64,000 bases of DNA from Cordia subcordata (GCA_028554755.1 JAPTOF010000007.1:17593001-17657000); one strand, 5' to 3'; positions 1 to 12,079 are shown, numbered from the stretch's first letter. The notes: a model not told the origin generated them from the letters alone. Program-made: numbers and translations.

Positions 1-1966
1 TTTTCACCAGCCAACATCCCCGTCTCAAGCCCCGGCCCTAATAAAATTTGAACTCTAATTATTATTCTTAGAAGAAGTAGTCTCGACTATTTAAGTTAAG
101 TTACTCGCTGAACTCATAAGTAGCTTGTGTACAAATTGCTTTGGTTTTCTCTTCAAACGGTTTGTGTTTATCTGGAACTGGGAACCGAAGCCACTGATGA
201 ACTGTTGATGTCTTGTTATTATGCGATTAATTAATTTCTATTATATCCTCCATTAGCATAGTTTTATTCATTTTTAGTATCATTATTGCATTGAGAATAA
301 ATCGAATCTCTGATTTATAGTAGAATAGCATTTTAAATTCTTCTCCTTGAACAAAAAGTTAATAGTTCAGAAAAGCCTAGATGCCCAATGAGTATATAGT
401 ATAGCGCCAAAGTCTCACATGAAAGTTGGGGGGAGTTTGGTAATGGTCCACGAGTTCCGGAGTTGCGAGGATAAATGAGTCTAATATCTCGTTTTGACTT
501 AAAATCTCAATTATCAGATGTCATGCACGCTTGCACATACACACACACATATGCATACATACATATATATGTACATTCTCCAATTTGTTCCAATATATAT
601 GAAACAATTGCTTCTTCCTCCTCTCTCAAGCTCACATTACAATTGACAAATTCACACCACTTTTTTTTTCCTCCTCATGAAAATTGGTTTGGTTCCATTT
701 TCAAGGAATATAGTCACACAAGATTATATAAATGTCAATTACAAGGTGAAATTTGAGAGACTTAATTGGACGATATAAATTGTTAGTGTCTTCTTTAAGT
801 ATATGGTGAGATGTTATGGGTTTTAAACACAAAGATGAATAAGAAGAAATAATTGAACACCAAAAAAAAAAAGGAAGAAAGAAGGGGCTGTGAAAGGACT
901 TTGAATTTTCTTTTTACCCCTCCACCACGAAATCCAACAGGCATCATCTTTGAGAGAAATAATCTCAACCAATTAAGTTACTCTCGCATCCTCATAAGGA
1001 TCTTGAGCCTAATTGTTGGAAAATGGTTATCCAAGGTAAATGCACAGCAAGCACCTCTTTTTTTTTAGTCTATTAGTCATAAAAGACTACTTGTTTTGAC
1101 ATGAGACAATCCAGCTCACTTCCATATGGATTGGCTAAAATGCTACCACTGGGTTAAAGGCATTTCTATTTGATTCTGCATGCTCAAGATAATAATATAC
1201 ATGTACATTCTTTATGTATGCATAATTACATAACCTTTTCGTTATTAGGGTTTCTTTTTTCCTTTTACATAATTCATATTTCTTTTCCTGGCAAGAGTTG
1301 AGTAATAGTGTGTTTTTTGTCAGGAACTTTTTGAGAGAAAAAAAAAAAAAACATAGTATATTCCTCTGAATATTCTAATTAAGAAGTTTATAAAGTTCTT
1401 TTTTCCTTTTTTTTTTTTTTTTTGAGCTTCATGAAGATGCAGAGGTTAAATATTATAAGGACTTGCAACTAGGTCCATCTCCTGTAATTTTGAAGATTTG
1501 TCCACATAATACTTCCAACGACAAGCTTTCCTTGCATGTAGAGCTCATCAAGATTTTTTAAAATTTTTTTTTTTTTCCTAATCGAAATCAAACATGATTT
1601 TCATTTAATTCATCAAAAACCAAGGACACATATGTTACCCAACTCCAATAGTTCGGAAGTCATTTTTCATGTCGAGATCGAAAGTTACAAAAGACCATGT
1701 ACCTACGCAGCCGGACCACGCCAAATTTATTTGTAGTCATGGCCCAGCATTTCCGCCCATCAAAAGTTGCATTCACACTTGGCTTGATTAGATTCTTGAC
1801 TATTTTGGATCTGATGCAAACCGAAAGGTCGAGCCTTGGACTACTCGTGTCATATTTTGGTTTACAAGTTACGTTAAGATGTCGTTTCCGAATACATTAG
1901 TACATACATATCCTGTTAAATTTGATCATCTTATGATGCTGTGATAGGAAAAACATAAATATATAA
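1..1966. other. AT-rich intergenic DNA, no gene recognised
   Basis: No open reading frame here resembles a known protein, and those present are short. A CA/TA-rich microsatellite lies near 535-590, and poly-A or poly-T runs lie near 1338-1352, 1409-1423 and 1568-1577. The region could be upstream or downstream sequence of a gene outside the window, or old transposon sequence I cannot place. Confidence 0.5.
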
Positions 1967-2947
1967 GACTCCGTTTGTTTTGTAGAAAATATTTTTTTAA
2001 AAAACGTTTTCTGTATTTTTCGGTGTATGATTGTTAAAAATGAAAAAATCAATGGAAAACATTTTGCTAGTCAATGGAAAACAAGGTGATTTTTCTGAAA
2101 AATGTTTTCATTTTCTGAAAAAGAGGAAAACATTTTCCAAGCAATTAGTAAACCTCCAACCCCTAACCTCACCCCCATCCCCCAACACGTAACCTCAACC
2201 CCACACCCCCCCCAGCTTCTCGGCCCTGCCCCCGAGATCCAACCCTGGCCCCTAGATATTAGCCCTGGCCACGGGTCCCCAGCCCCGGCGAGCTTGCCTT
2301 AGGACCTGGCCCCTCAGCCTTAAGCCCTTGGGCTAGCATGCCAAGCCCAGCGCCCGGACCCCCTAGGACCCAATACCTCGTGCGGGTGTCCCAGGCATGG
2401 CACTCCCAGGACTTGGCCCCTGGGATCCTGATGCCCTAGGGCCCAGCACCTCAGCCTGCATTCCTGGGCTGCTGCACTAGGCCAAACACCTCGACACCCG
2501 GGACTCGACCCTTGGTCCCCAGACCTCGCGTGTCTCAGCCCCGACCTCCTGAGTTGGTGCACCTGGCCCGAAGCCCTTGGGACTCAGCACCCAGCCCCTT
2601 AGACCCAGCACCCAGCCTCGGCCTCGGCCCCCAAGGCTCGGGAGCCCCTGGGAACAGAGATTAAGGGCAAGCACCGGGTCCACGAGACCGGGGGCCGGGG
2701 CCTGGGCAGGGGATGCCAGGTCCTAGGGGCTGGGGATTGCCGAGTCCCAGGGTGCCGAGGCCTGGGGCCAAGGCATCGGGGGTCAATGGACCCGCCCACC
2801 ATCAGTGCTTATAAATATTTTCTAATTAATTTTTATTATGACAACCAAATGATGCAAAAATTTTTCAAAGAAAACATTTTCTAGGAAAAAGTTTTCAACA
2901 GAAAATATTTTCCAAAACAAATTATTTTCCGCAAAACAAATGGAGCC
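1967..2947. mobile_element. Foldback TIR element with GC-rich core, TAA target duplication
   Basis: The ends are inverted repeats: the left end reads GACTCCGTTTGTTTTG and the reverse complement of the right end reads GGCTCCATTTGTTTTG. Similarity then continues imperfectly through the AT-rich arms. TAA lies immediately outside each end (1964-1966 and 2948-2950), which fits a 3-bp PIF/Harbinger-type duplication. The core at about 2150-2805 is by eye about two thirds GC or more, against an AT-rich surround. C-rich sequence in its left half is answered by G-rich sequence in its right half, so the core is also an imperfect palindrome. No transposase is visible, so it is non-autonomous. Class assignment is inferred from the 3-bp duplication only. 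Confidence 0.6.
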
Positions 2948-2950
2948 TAA

Positions 2951-3896
2951 TTTCACAATTTTATACTTTTATATTCATTGCTTGTAAACTATAAGTTTAT
3001 AATATATAAGAATTACTAAAACTCTTTCCCAGCTTGTCTATAACTTATTAACTATTTATTCACAATACTTTTTTGATGTGTTCGTGACACAACTTACGAA
3101 TGGTGTTTTCCTCTCTTGTCGTCTTCATCAGTACATCAATTACCAAACATTAATTTTTTTTTTTTTGGTTTCTGTGGAGCTTGTTTAAATCTATAAGTGT
3201 TGAAAATTGCTACTTAATTGAGTTTTGTTAGTTTGGAACAAACAAAGCAAATAACCATATGATGTTTACTATAGAAAGTTGATTAAGCTAAGTTTCTAGC
3301 CAGCTCCATTCCTTTGCTTTGTTAACTAACTCAAACTAGTATAAATAGGCACTTGAGATCATTTCATTTCATCAAGCTTTTAAGCATTAAGAGCTAAACA
3401 CGTAAAGCTCCAGTAGCAGAAAGCTCCTCATCATCAAAGGATCATGAGTCATCACACATAGAGCCATGACTTCAAATTAATGCTGGAAAGATGGTGCTCC
3501 AACAATAAACTAAATCTTATGTTGTACTATTTTCTACTTTCATAAATGAAAGATATTTCAAATATATCTTCTATCCCAATTTTTTTACAATAAGCGACTT
3601 GTGTAACTTGCAAACATCATTTGGGCAAATAGGATCAACAAAGCCTAAGATTGAAACATGTAGATATCTTCAAAAATAGTTCCATATAAAAACACATTCT
3701 TTCCATCTAGTTGTCGTTATGTCCATTTTTATATATGAAGTTACCGATCACAAGAGAGCCAAATTATGCTAAGGCAGAACACAAGACTAAAAATGTCATT
3801 GATGTCAAGGCTATCGTGTGTAGCCTTTTGGTACTAAGCTGGCTTTATATAGTTTCAAAGTGTCATCCTATTTTTGTTTATTTCTAAATACCTAAT
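2951..3896. other. AT-rich intergenic DNA, nothing recognised
   Basis: There is no coding sequence, tRNA-like sequence or clear repeat end that I can support. A poly-T run lies at about 3153-3166. Confidence 0.45.
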
Positions 3897-4053
3897 TGTA
3901 ACGCCCCATCCCACATTGGTTCTTTGTGAGATTTGTGTGCACTTTATAATAGCTTGGGTTCACTACTATTGTCATCACCGGCTTAAGCATTTTGAGCCAG
4001 TTGATTAGGCTCGAGTGTGGTGGCAGGCCAGTAGTTGGGCCTAGGTCATTACA
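3897..4053 (+). repeat. TRIM 5' LTR
   Basis: Left terminal direct repeat of the TRIM. It is 157 bp long, the same length as its partner at 4170-4326, and the primer-binding site follows it. Confidence 0.85.
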
Positions 4054-4169
4054 AGTGGTATCAGAGCAGACTCTGGATGGATTCCATTCCACCTGGGGTT
4101 CTAGGCTATGGTTTTATTCTGTTAGTGTTTAGACTACGATGAGGACGTTGGGTTTTTAAGGAAGGAGTC

Positions 4170-4326
4170 TATAACACCCCATCCCACATCGGTTCTTTGT
4201 GAGATTTGTTTGCACTTTATAATGGCTTGGATTCACTACTACTATCATCACTAGCTTAAGTATTTTGGGCCAGTTGATTAAGCTCAAGTGTGGTGGTAGG
4301 TCAGTAGTTGGGCCTGGGTCGTTACA
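4170..4326 (+). repeat. TRIM 3' LTR
   Basis: Right terminal direct repeat of the TRIM, preceded by a purine tract. It is highly similar to 3897-4053, with scattered, mostly transition-type substitutions. Confidence 0.85.
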
Positions 4327-5099
4327 CCAACAGCAATCAATAATATTCACATCTACAGATGGAGGCACCAAAGACCAAGTTTTATTTGTAATGAAAAAAT
4401 TAAAGTCTTCCTACACAGCAAGTCATCAACCAACATTCTTTTGCACCAAGTGAAACAAGACCATTCTGGTGGAAAACTAGTAGCCAATTCAATAAGGCAA
4501 GAAGAGAAAAGATGACAACTCACAAGCATAGCCTTTGGTTTAAAAATTCCATCCATTGCATGCGTGGTCATACTATGAGTATGAAGTACGTATTGTTTGG
4601 TTGACCAAGCTAGTAGTTATTGAAGAGAATTAGTATTATTGGCCGTTATTTGAATGGATGGTAAAGACCCTATGTCAAGTTGGCCATTTAGTAGTTATCT
4701 TTTTTTATTTTGCCAATAACCACACATTGTAGCCTTAAGATAAACTTTGTCATTATGTATGAGATAAAGCTTGGTTCTGCAAAGGAAGAAAGTGATGTAG
4801 GTGAAAAATTAATAATATATAATAAGTAATTAAGTGATAATTCCTCGCTAATTGGCTTAGGGAGCGTGCCTTCAAAACCTTGACTTGAAAAATAATAACA
4901 AAATGTAGGGGCTTCATCCCTCATTTTTTACTCGAATGCCTAATCCATAAAAGGTGTTTGAGAAAACATGGAGTGAGAAATAGAAGAATTAGTTACCTTT
5001 TTCAAATGATATGAGGTGATATTTATAGGTAAAATATGTGCAAATGGATTGGTGATAATTATGAAAAATTGAAATGCAATTGAATGCTCAGTTATCATA
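4327..5099. other. Intergenic DNA, nothing recognised
   Basis: No protein similarity, RNA gene or element end could be supported in this stretch. Confidence 0.4.
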
Positions 5100-5103
5100 T
5101 CAC

Positions 5104-5500
5104 TGCTTATCATTTAATGTGACAAGATAGTTTATTAGAAGCCGCTTGGCACTTGTGCTTGTTGGGTGTGTAAGGCTTAAGGAACAAGTGCTCATGGTCA
5201 TGATCCTGGCCCAGGATTGAGGTATCAATTATTAGGTGTGGGGTTCTAGAGTGGTATAATATTGATGATGCTTATTATTAAGGAGATGGGTTACCGCTAC
5301 TTATTATTTAATGTGACGACATGGTTTATAGGGAGTTGCTTGGCACCCGTACTTGTTGGGTGTGCAAGGCTTAAGGTACAAGTGCTCATGGTCATGGTCT
5401 TGGTCTTGGCCCTAGCGAAGCGACCATGGCTAGGGTTTGAGGTGTCAGTTATTAGGCACGGGGTTCTGGCGTGATATAATGTTGATGATGCCACGTGTTA
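5104..5500. repeat. Two-copy tandem repeat, period about 194-210 bp
   Basis: The block starting near 5106 with TTTAATGTGAC, GCTTGGCAC, TTGTTGGGTGTG, AAGTGCTCATGGTCATG and ending TTGATGATGC recurs in the same order from about 5300. The TTTAATGTGAC anchors are 194 bp apart. The TTGATGATGC anchors are 210 bp apart, because copy 2 carries a short extra stretch near 5400-5420. No long open frame is shared by both copies. Confidence 0.7.
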
Positions 5501-6541
5501 CCTCTTGAAACATCTGCATGGTGCATCCCTATACATGTGTTTGTTTCCCGCATATCAAATAGAAAATTAATAGGGTGAAGGACCCATATATCACTGGCTC
5601 AATGAATATAGTTCAAATCAAGATATAATGAGCAAGAAGATGAAGACGAGAACCACATGAGTATTTAGTGCACTAAAAATAAAACATGGAGTTAAGTGAA
5701 TGTTAATTCTTCTATATTTTGAGAATAGCTTGTAATTGCTTTTCTAAAAAAATTAACCATCTTTCTCACAAAGATTACGAGCCACTGCTTGTAATAGGGA
5801 GATGGCACAAGCTAGTTAAAAACAATTGTGGCATCGTAATATTCCCTTGTGTCCTATTATAAGAAGAGAACCCAAGAGCAACATATTGAAAACAATTCAT
5901 AACAAGGTAGCAGAAAACAATAGATGTTGTAGTGTAGTGAACCCTTTTCTCCTATTACGAAAAAAGATGCTTACATCAAAGTTTCCACCTTTTGGATGTC
6001 TATAGAGAGGTTAATAAATGCGTGGACTGCTAGCCAACTTCGAGCTTACTCTCTCTTTAGGCACTCACATCCTTGAAGACCTCTCCCCCTCCAATACAAT
6101 CAAATCTCTCCTAAAAGATGATGCACAAGAGGTCTCCTCCCCAAGAATAGTTTTCAACTAACTCGACACAGCTTCCAAAAAAAAAAAAAACCAAAAGCAA
6201 CTTATAAGATGAGCTAGATGTAAAAAAGAAAATAATGTAGAAAAGTAGACACTATAAGTGTCACATCCTATGCCTGAACTTCAAACCAACAACTTTAAGT
6301 CCATGATCTTATAAGTAACACTAGTAATATAACTATTTGAGGTTCAAATTAATTAATTTAAAATAATTAATATAAGTAATTATTTCTATAACACTCACTT
6401 ATAAACTACTCAAATAATATTCCTTAAACTAGCATAAAATATTACAGGCTAGATATATGTATATGTACTTTTATAGAATTAACTATACCTTTCAACATCG
6501 ATAACATTTAGCTTGAAGAAGAATCAAGTCAACAAACGTGT
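5501..6541. other. Intergenic DNA upstream of the copia element
   Basis: Nothing identifiable. A short stretch at about 6010-6150 could be read as degraded coding sequence, but I cannot assign it to a family. A poly-A run lies at 6177-6190. Confidence 0.35.
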
Positions 6542-6809
6542 TGTTAGTGTTACGGTCAAAGGGTGCAGCTCAAGTCAAACAAAGCATTAACGGGTATAGT
6601 TAGTTGATAAGCTAGCAAAAGGTTGAAGTAGGTAATAGTGAGAAGTCAAAGTTAGTTATTGGAGTGGAATTAAGAATTTGAGACGTTAAAAGTGGAAGTA
6701 TCATCTTTATGTATCCATAAATAGTTGTACTTGAGCTTAAAATGTTTGAGAACAATTTTCTAAATTCTCTCAATACAAATGCTTTCTCTCTCCATTATAT
6801 TCTCTGTCG
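6542..6809 (+). repeat. Copia 5' LTR (268 bp)
   Basis: Begins TGTTAGTGTTACGG and ends CTCTGTCG, where the partner LTR ends in CA. It contains the intact version (TTATTGGAGTGGAA) of the site where the MITE sits in the other LTR, so it serves as the empty-site control. Confidence 0.85.
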
Positions 6810-7053
6810 TGATATCAAGAGCAGTATGAAAATCCTAGATTTTTTTTTTTCAAAAACACAACTATTTCCATCTTCGTCAAGCTATACAAAAGCCATAGCT
6901 AAAAGTTTGAAAGATGGCTTCAATGGCAGATTCTTTATTATCGTTCTTCTAAGATTAGGTGTTGTGGTCCCTTTGTCCTCTCCTCATATCTTCAACTTTT
7001 TCTTTTTCATATCTTTAAATCACTTTGTTTTTCATCGATCTAAAACATCAAAT

Positions 7054-10000
7054 ATGGAGACATCTAATGATCCAATGTTACCTACTGGTCTCAATCAACT
7101 GTTGCGACACTTTCCTGCTTATGTAACAATCAAATTTGATAATCACAATTATCTATTACGGAAAATAAAATTTTATTATGTTCTGCAAACAAATAGTATT
7201 TTAGATCATGTTATTGGCCTATCACTATGTCCTGATCCTCAAGAAAGGCAACTCGATGGTATTATCACCTTTAATCCTTGTTACTCTAGGCAAACTATTG
7301 AGCAGCACTAGAAATCTTACTTCTACGCTTCTTTTTCTTCTACTATCCTCTCACATATGTAATATCTTAACAATGCTCCTGAAATCTAGAAATCTATTGA
7401 TTTGAGGTTCAAGTCTAGCAACATATCTCATATTCATTAGCTTAAAAATAGGTTATCTAACCTCATAAAAGGCTCAAAATCTATTCAGCAATATCTTGAT
7501 GAAGCCAAGGCCCTAAGTGATAATCTAACTGCTATTAATAAGTTAGTGTTTAAAGAGGATTTGGTCTTCTACATTTTAAAGGGACTGCTACCAGCTTATG
7601 ATTGAACACATCAGTGAGGTGTAGAGATGATCTAATCACTATATCTGCTCTTAACAATCTGCTATTGGATGAAGAACTCAATCTACCATTCTCCAACAAA
7701 GTCACTATCCCTGATACCTCCTCTTCATCCCTAGAATTTCATACTACACTATATTCTGCTCAAGGACCAGTTAGAGGTAGAGGAAGAGGTCAATTCAATG
7801 CCTATAGAGAAGGAAGAGCTAGAGGATAAGGCAGTGTTGCATCTCCAAATAACTCTGCTCAGTAAAATCATAACAATACACCTGTGACCAAAGCAGTTCC
7901 ATCTATTATATGCAGATTTATAGGAAGCCTAACCACAATGCTCTTCAATGTCGGCACAAGCTTAACACCACAAATTATTACTATGTGAAACCTAAAAACA
8001 AAGCTATGACTGCTCAAGCTACTAGTACTCAACTTGCCTCCAACACTTGGTACTTGGACATTGGAGCAACAAGTCATGTAACTAACAACTCCAAGAATCT
8101 ACAACAAGATCAGCCTTATCAAGGATCAAAGACAGTCACAATAGGCAATGGTTCTAATTTGTAATCACTTAAACCAGTTTTGGTATATTACATACACATT
8201 CAGCCTCTTTTTATATATCTAATATCCTTTTTGTGCCTTCTATATCTTCAAATTTAATATCTGTGCACTAGTTAACTAAGGATGATAATTGCACTACTAT
8301 TTTTAATGCTCACGGGATGACTATCCTAGATAATTCTTTCAATTTGGTGAAGTTCCAAGGCCCTTATAAGCAAGGTCTTTGTCCTTTCCTGCAACCATCA
8401 ACATACCTGATCCAATGTCTTCACCATCCCAATCCATTTCATTAGCTGTTCAATGTCATCTCACCACTACCCTAGCTCCTCCTGAGAATAGGCTTTGGCA
8501 TCTTAGACTAGGCCATCTTTCTAGACATGCTTTTTATCACTATTCCTTCTATTCTAAATAAGCAACTAGCGTATTTTTTTTTAGCATTGTATGGATTGTA
8601 TTGTAGCCAAATCTCATAAGCTGCCTTTTGTATCTTCTAATTCTAGAACATCTTGTCTTTTTCAGTTGGTTCATTCAGACGTTTGAGGCCCTGCACCCAT
8701 AAAATCTTGTAAACAATATAAGTACTATATCATATTTCTTGATGACTTCTCTGGTTATTCATGGATTTATCCTTGTAAACTAAAATTAAAAGCATATGAT
8801 GCATTTGTCAGTTTCTCTGCTATGATTAAAACTCAATTCAAGAGTGACATCCAAGTGTTTAGAACAGATAATGGAGAGGAATATACAAATCACAAGTTTG
8901 GTTTATTTCTTCAGAAACTTGGCATAATTCACCAAACTACTTATCTATACACAACAGAATAAAATGGAAAGGTCGAAAGAAAACATCAACATCTCACTGA
9001 AACCTCCCTTTCCTTATCAGCTTATAGCAAATTGACTGCAAAGTTCTGGTTAAAAGCCTCAGCAGTTGCAAACTACTTAATCAATAGACTGCCATCACCA
9101 ACTTTTCAAAATAACTCACTATTCTCGATTCTTTTTCAAACCTTACCAAATTACAATGCTCTAAAGGTCTTTGGTTGCTTATGCTTTCCATGGTTAAGAC
9201 CATACAAAGCTCACAAACTAGAAAACAGGTCTAAGCCCTACATATTTCTTGGTTATTCTTCCATAACAAAAGGTTATAAATGTATAGATGTTCAAATAGA
9301 AACAGTTTACATGTCAAGGCATGTAAAATGCTTTAAAAACACTCCTACTCTGTCCACACATCAATTTCCTCCTATTTTTGCATCATCCAACATATTACCT
9401 TTTCAAGACCATGCAGGTTCCCTTTCATCAAATGGCTCAAGTTCTTAATCATTTCTTTCTCCTGCATTATCTTCAACACACAGTCCTCTTAATAATTCAG
9501 CATCATCAGCCTTAGAATCTCAGAGTCCTTCCTCTCAATCATCCTCAAACTCTAACTCGTAGAATCACAATGCTAATTCTTTGCCAAAACTATCATGTAC
9601 TTCTCATTCAGCTTCTTTTCCTTTTAACATTCATGCTATGTAAACTAGATCTAAGACTGGCCATCTTCCACCACCATATCATAGACTTTATAACACAGTA
9701 CTCATGCCTAATGTCACTTAACCTAATTCCTATAGAGAAGCTCGCAATTTTTCTTGTTGGCAACAGGCAATGCAAGAAGAGTATAATGCTTGTATTCAAC
9801 AAAACACCTAGAAACTTATGCCTCTTCCTCCTGACAAAACTCTAGTTGGTTGCAAATGGGTATACAGGATAAAAAGAAATGCAGATGGGATAATTTCAAG
9901 GTATAAGGCCAGACTAGTGGTCAAAGGTTTTCATCAGGAGCATGGCATAGATTATTTGGAAACTTTTAGTCTTGTTGTTAAACAATAGACAATCAGAACT

Positions 10001-11256
10001 GTTCTTGTTTTAGCACTACATTTTGGCTAGTCCTTATATCAATTAGATGTATCCAATGTTTTTCTTCATGGTGATTTGGAAGAGGATGTCTACGTGGTCC
10101 AACCTTAGGGGTTTGAAGATAAATTAAGGCCTAATATGGTGTGCAAACTACAAAAATCATTATATGGTCTTAAGCAAGCTCCAAGGACTTGATTTTCCAA
10201 GCTATCTAGCTTTCTTATCAATTAGGGATTTCATAACACAGCTGTTGATTTCTCTCTCTTCGTCCAAAAGACTGCACAACATACACTAGTACTCGTAGTG
10301 TATTTAGATGACAAAATGCTCACAGGAAACAGCACTAAAGCTATTTTCAGCTTTATCAAAACTATGCAGATTGCCTTTTCTATGAAATACTTAGGCAAGC
10401 TCTCATATTTTCTAGGAATTGAAGTTCAAGAAGTATTTGCAGGTCTTATACTCCATCAGACTAAATATGCCAAAGACTTGCTTTGCAAAGCAGGGATGTC
10501 TGATTACAAGCCTACTTCAACTCTAGTGGTTCTAAACACGAGCAAATCACATGACTCTCCTCCATATGAGAATCCCACTCATTACAAAAGTCTAGAAGGA
10601 CCTCTTCAGTATATTAATATTACCAAGCCTGAATTATAGTATGCAGTGAGCTCTCTTTGTCAGAAAATGCATAGTCCTACTGCTGCAGACTATGCTGATC
10701 CTAAGAGAGTGCTTAGAGAAATCAAAGGAACCATTACTCAAGGCCTCATTTTCACTGTAGGTCACCTTAATCTACATGCCTTCTCAGACAATGATTGGGC
10801 TAATAATACCTTGGATTGAAAATCCACAATAGGTTTATGTATTTTTCTAGGGCATAATTTGATCTCTTGGAGCTTTAAGAAACAACCTATTGTTGCAAGA
10901 AACTCCACTAAAGCAGAGTATAGGATTATGGCCCAAACAGCAACAAAAATCACCTGGCTTACATATTTACTAAGTACCCTGCTATTTCTAGTCAAGTTCT
11001 ACCACCGGTTTGTGATAATGTGTCAGTCATTGCCTTAGCATCTAATCCTGTATTTCACAATAGAACTAAGCATATTGCCATTGATTATCATTACACTAGG
11101 GAGCAGGTGGTCAATAAGAAGCTTTCTATTTTAGGTCTCCCTTCACAAGAACAACTCGTAGACTTGTTCACAAAATGTTTACTCTCAACCAGATTTTATC
11201 ATCTTGCATCCAAGTTTCCCTTGGCCAGAAGTTCCCTAGGTGAACTTGAAAGGGGA
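7054..11256 (+). pseudogene. Copia gag-pol polyprotein remains
   Basis: Gag starts at Met 7054. The zinc knuckle near 7905-7955 keeps its H and last C, but its first two cysteines read as Met and Tyr. The protease motif WYLDIGATSHV lies near 8048-8082. GAG-pre-integrase (RLWHLRLGHLS) lies near 8490, and integrase runs to about 9450. Reverse transcriptase covers about 9700-10600, with LYGLKQAPR near 10160 and the catalytic YLDD at about 10300. RNase H and the end of pol run to about 11250 (EQLVDLFTKCL near 11150). Stop codons (often TAG) and frame changes occur throughout, so no functional protein is made. In life this polyprotein would package, reverse-transcribe and integrate the element. 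Confidence 0.88.
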
Positions 11257-12079
11257 TGTTATTGTAAGGTCAAAGAGTGCAGCTCAAGTCAAATAAAACA
11301 TTAGAGAGTATAGTTAATTGATGAGCTGGCAAGAGGTTGAAGTAGTCAGTGGTAAGAAGTCAAAGTTAGTTATTAGAGTTAGAGCTGGCAAACAGGTACC
11401 CATGGGTCGACCTGACCTGTTTAAGTCCGGTTAGGTGGGTTAGGCAGGTCGGGTCAGTGCAGGTCTACTCGTTTAGCCGGCAGGTCATGATGCTGCTAAC
11501 CCTAAACCAACCCTGATGATTGGTGGGTTGGCTAGATCAACCCGCCAAATTTTCCAATTTTTTTTAATTTAATAAAAAAATGTAATCAATCACCTAAAAA
11601 CCTGATAGATTAAAGTATAACAATTACAGGTGGCCCGTGGTGACTTGGGGTGATGGTTGATGGGGTTGGGGTCTTGGGGAAGATGATGTGCTGCTGAGGG
11701 GAATTAGATTTAGGAATAGTGTTTAGACTTTAGATGTAAGACGTTTAGTACTTTTCTATTTTTTTTAATATGAACTCGTAGGCCAACATGACCAAACCTG
11801 ACACTTTGGTAGGTTGGATTGGGTTGACCCGTTCACCTGGCAGGTTGCAACATCTCTAACCCTAACCTATTTATTCGACAGGTTAGACCGGTTGATCTGC
11901 GGGTCTTAACCCGTTTTATTAGCTCTAATTGGAGTGGAATTAAGAATCTGAGAAGTTAGGAGTGGAAGTATCATCTTTATGTATCTATAAATAATTCTAC
12001 TTGAGCTTAAAATGTATAAGAACAATTTTCTAAATTCTCTCAATATAAATGCTTTCTCTCTCCACTCTATTCTTTGTCA
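11257..12079 (+). repeat. Copia 3' LTR, interrupted by a MITE
   Basis: LTR sequence at 11257-11379 and 11928-12079 is split by a 548-bp element. Removing the insertion and one 8-bp duplication leaves 267 bp, against 268 bp for the 5' LTR. It begins TGTTATTGTAAGG after the polypurine tract and ends TTTGTCA. Confidence 0.85.
11380..11927. mobile_element. hAT-type MITE nested in the copia 3' LTR
   Basis: The ends are inverted repeats: TAGAGCTGGCAAA at the left, and TAGAGCTAATAAAACGGG as the reverse complement of the right end. The flanks are ATTAGAGT (11372-11379) and ATTGGAGT (11928-11935), an 8-bp duplication with one mismatch. The empty site ATTGGAGT survives in the 5' LTR. An 8-bp duplication and TAGRGNTGGCAA-like ends are typical of hAT elements. 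Subterminal sequence is rich in GGGTYGACC/GGTTGGGT-like words in both orientations. No transposase is present, so it was mobilised in trans. Confidence 0.85.

Larger units (their letters stand above)
3897..4326 (+). mobile_element. TRIM (terminal-repeat retrotransposon in miniature)
   Basis: Two direct repeats of 157 bp each (3897-4053 and 4170-4326) flank about 116 bp of internal sequence. The first LTR begins TGTAACGCCCC and ends TTACA. A primer-binding site complementary to initiator-Met tRNA, TGGTATCAGAGC, lies at 4056-4067, three bases inside the 5' LTR. A purine-rich tract (AAGGAAGGAG, 4158-4167) lies just before the 3' LTR. There is no coding capacity, as expected for a TRIM, which must borrow enzymes from other elements. 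The 3' LTR begins TATAAC, with one change in the terminal TG. The flanking 5-mers CTAAT and CCAAC match at only three positions, so the target duplication is uncertain. Confidence 0.85.
6542..12079 (+). mobile_element. Degenerate Ty1-copia LTR retrotransposon (plus strand)
   Basis: Direct LTRs at 6542-6809 and 11257-12079 (the latter carrying a 548-bp insertion) enclose gag-pol remains in the copia order gag, protease, integrase, reverse transcriptase, RNase H. A primer-binding-like sequence TGATATCAAGAGC directly follows the 5' LTR and resembles the initiator-Met site TGGTATCAGAGC. The polypurine tract GAAAGGGGA ends just before the 3' LTR. The two LTRs differ at roughly one position in nine by eye, and the coding region has many in-frame stops, so the copy is old and dead. 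The flanks CGTGT and CGCGG are not a clean duplication. Confidence 0.9.

Noticed and set aside
2102..2802. Overlapping open frames in the GC-rich core, plus and minus strands
   Set aside because: They are proline-, glycine- and arginine-rich, overlap in several frames and come from the composition of a palindromic element; none resembles a known protein.
6010..6150. Possible coding remnant before the copia element
   Set aside because: It reads for only about 40 residues in one frame and could not be tied to any family.
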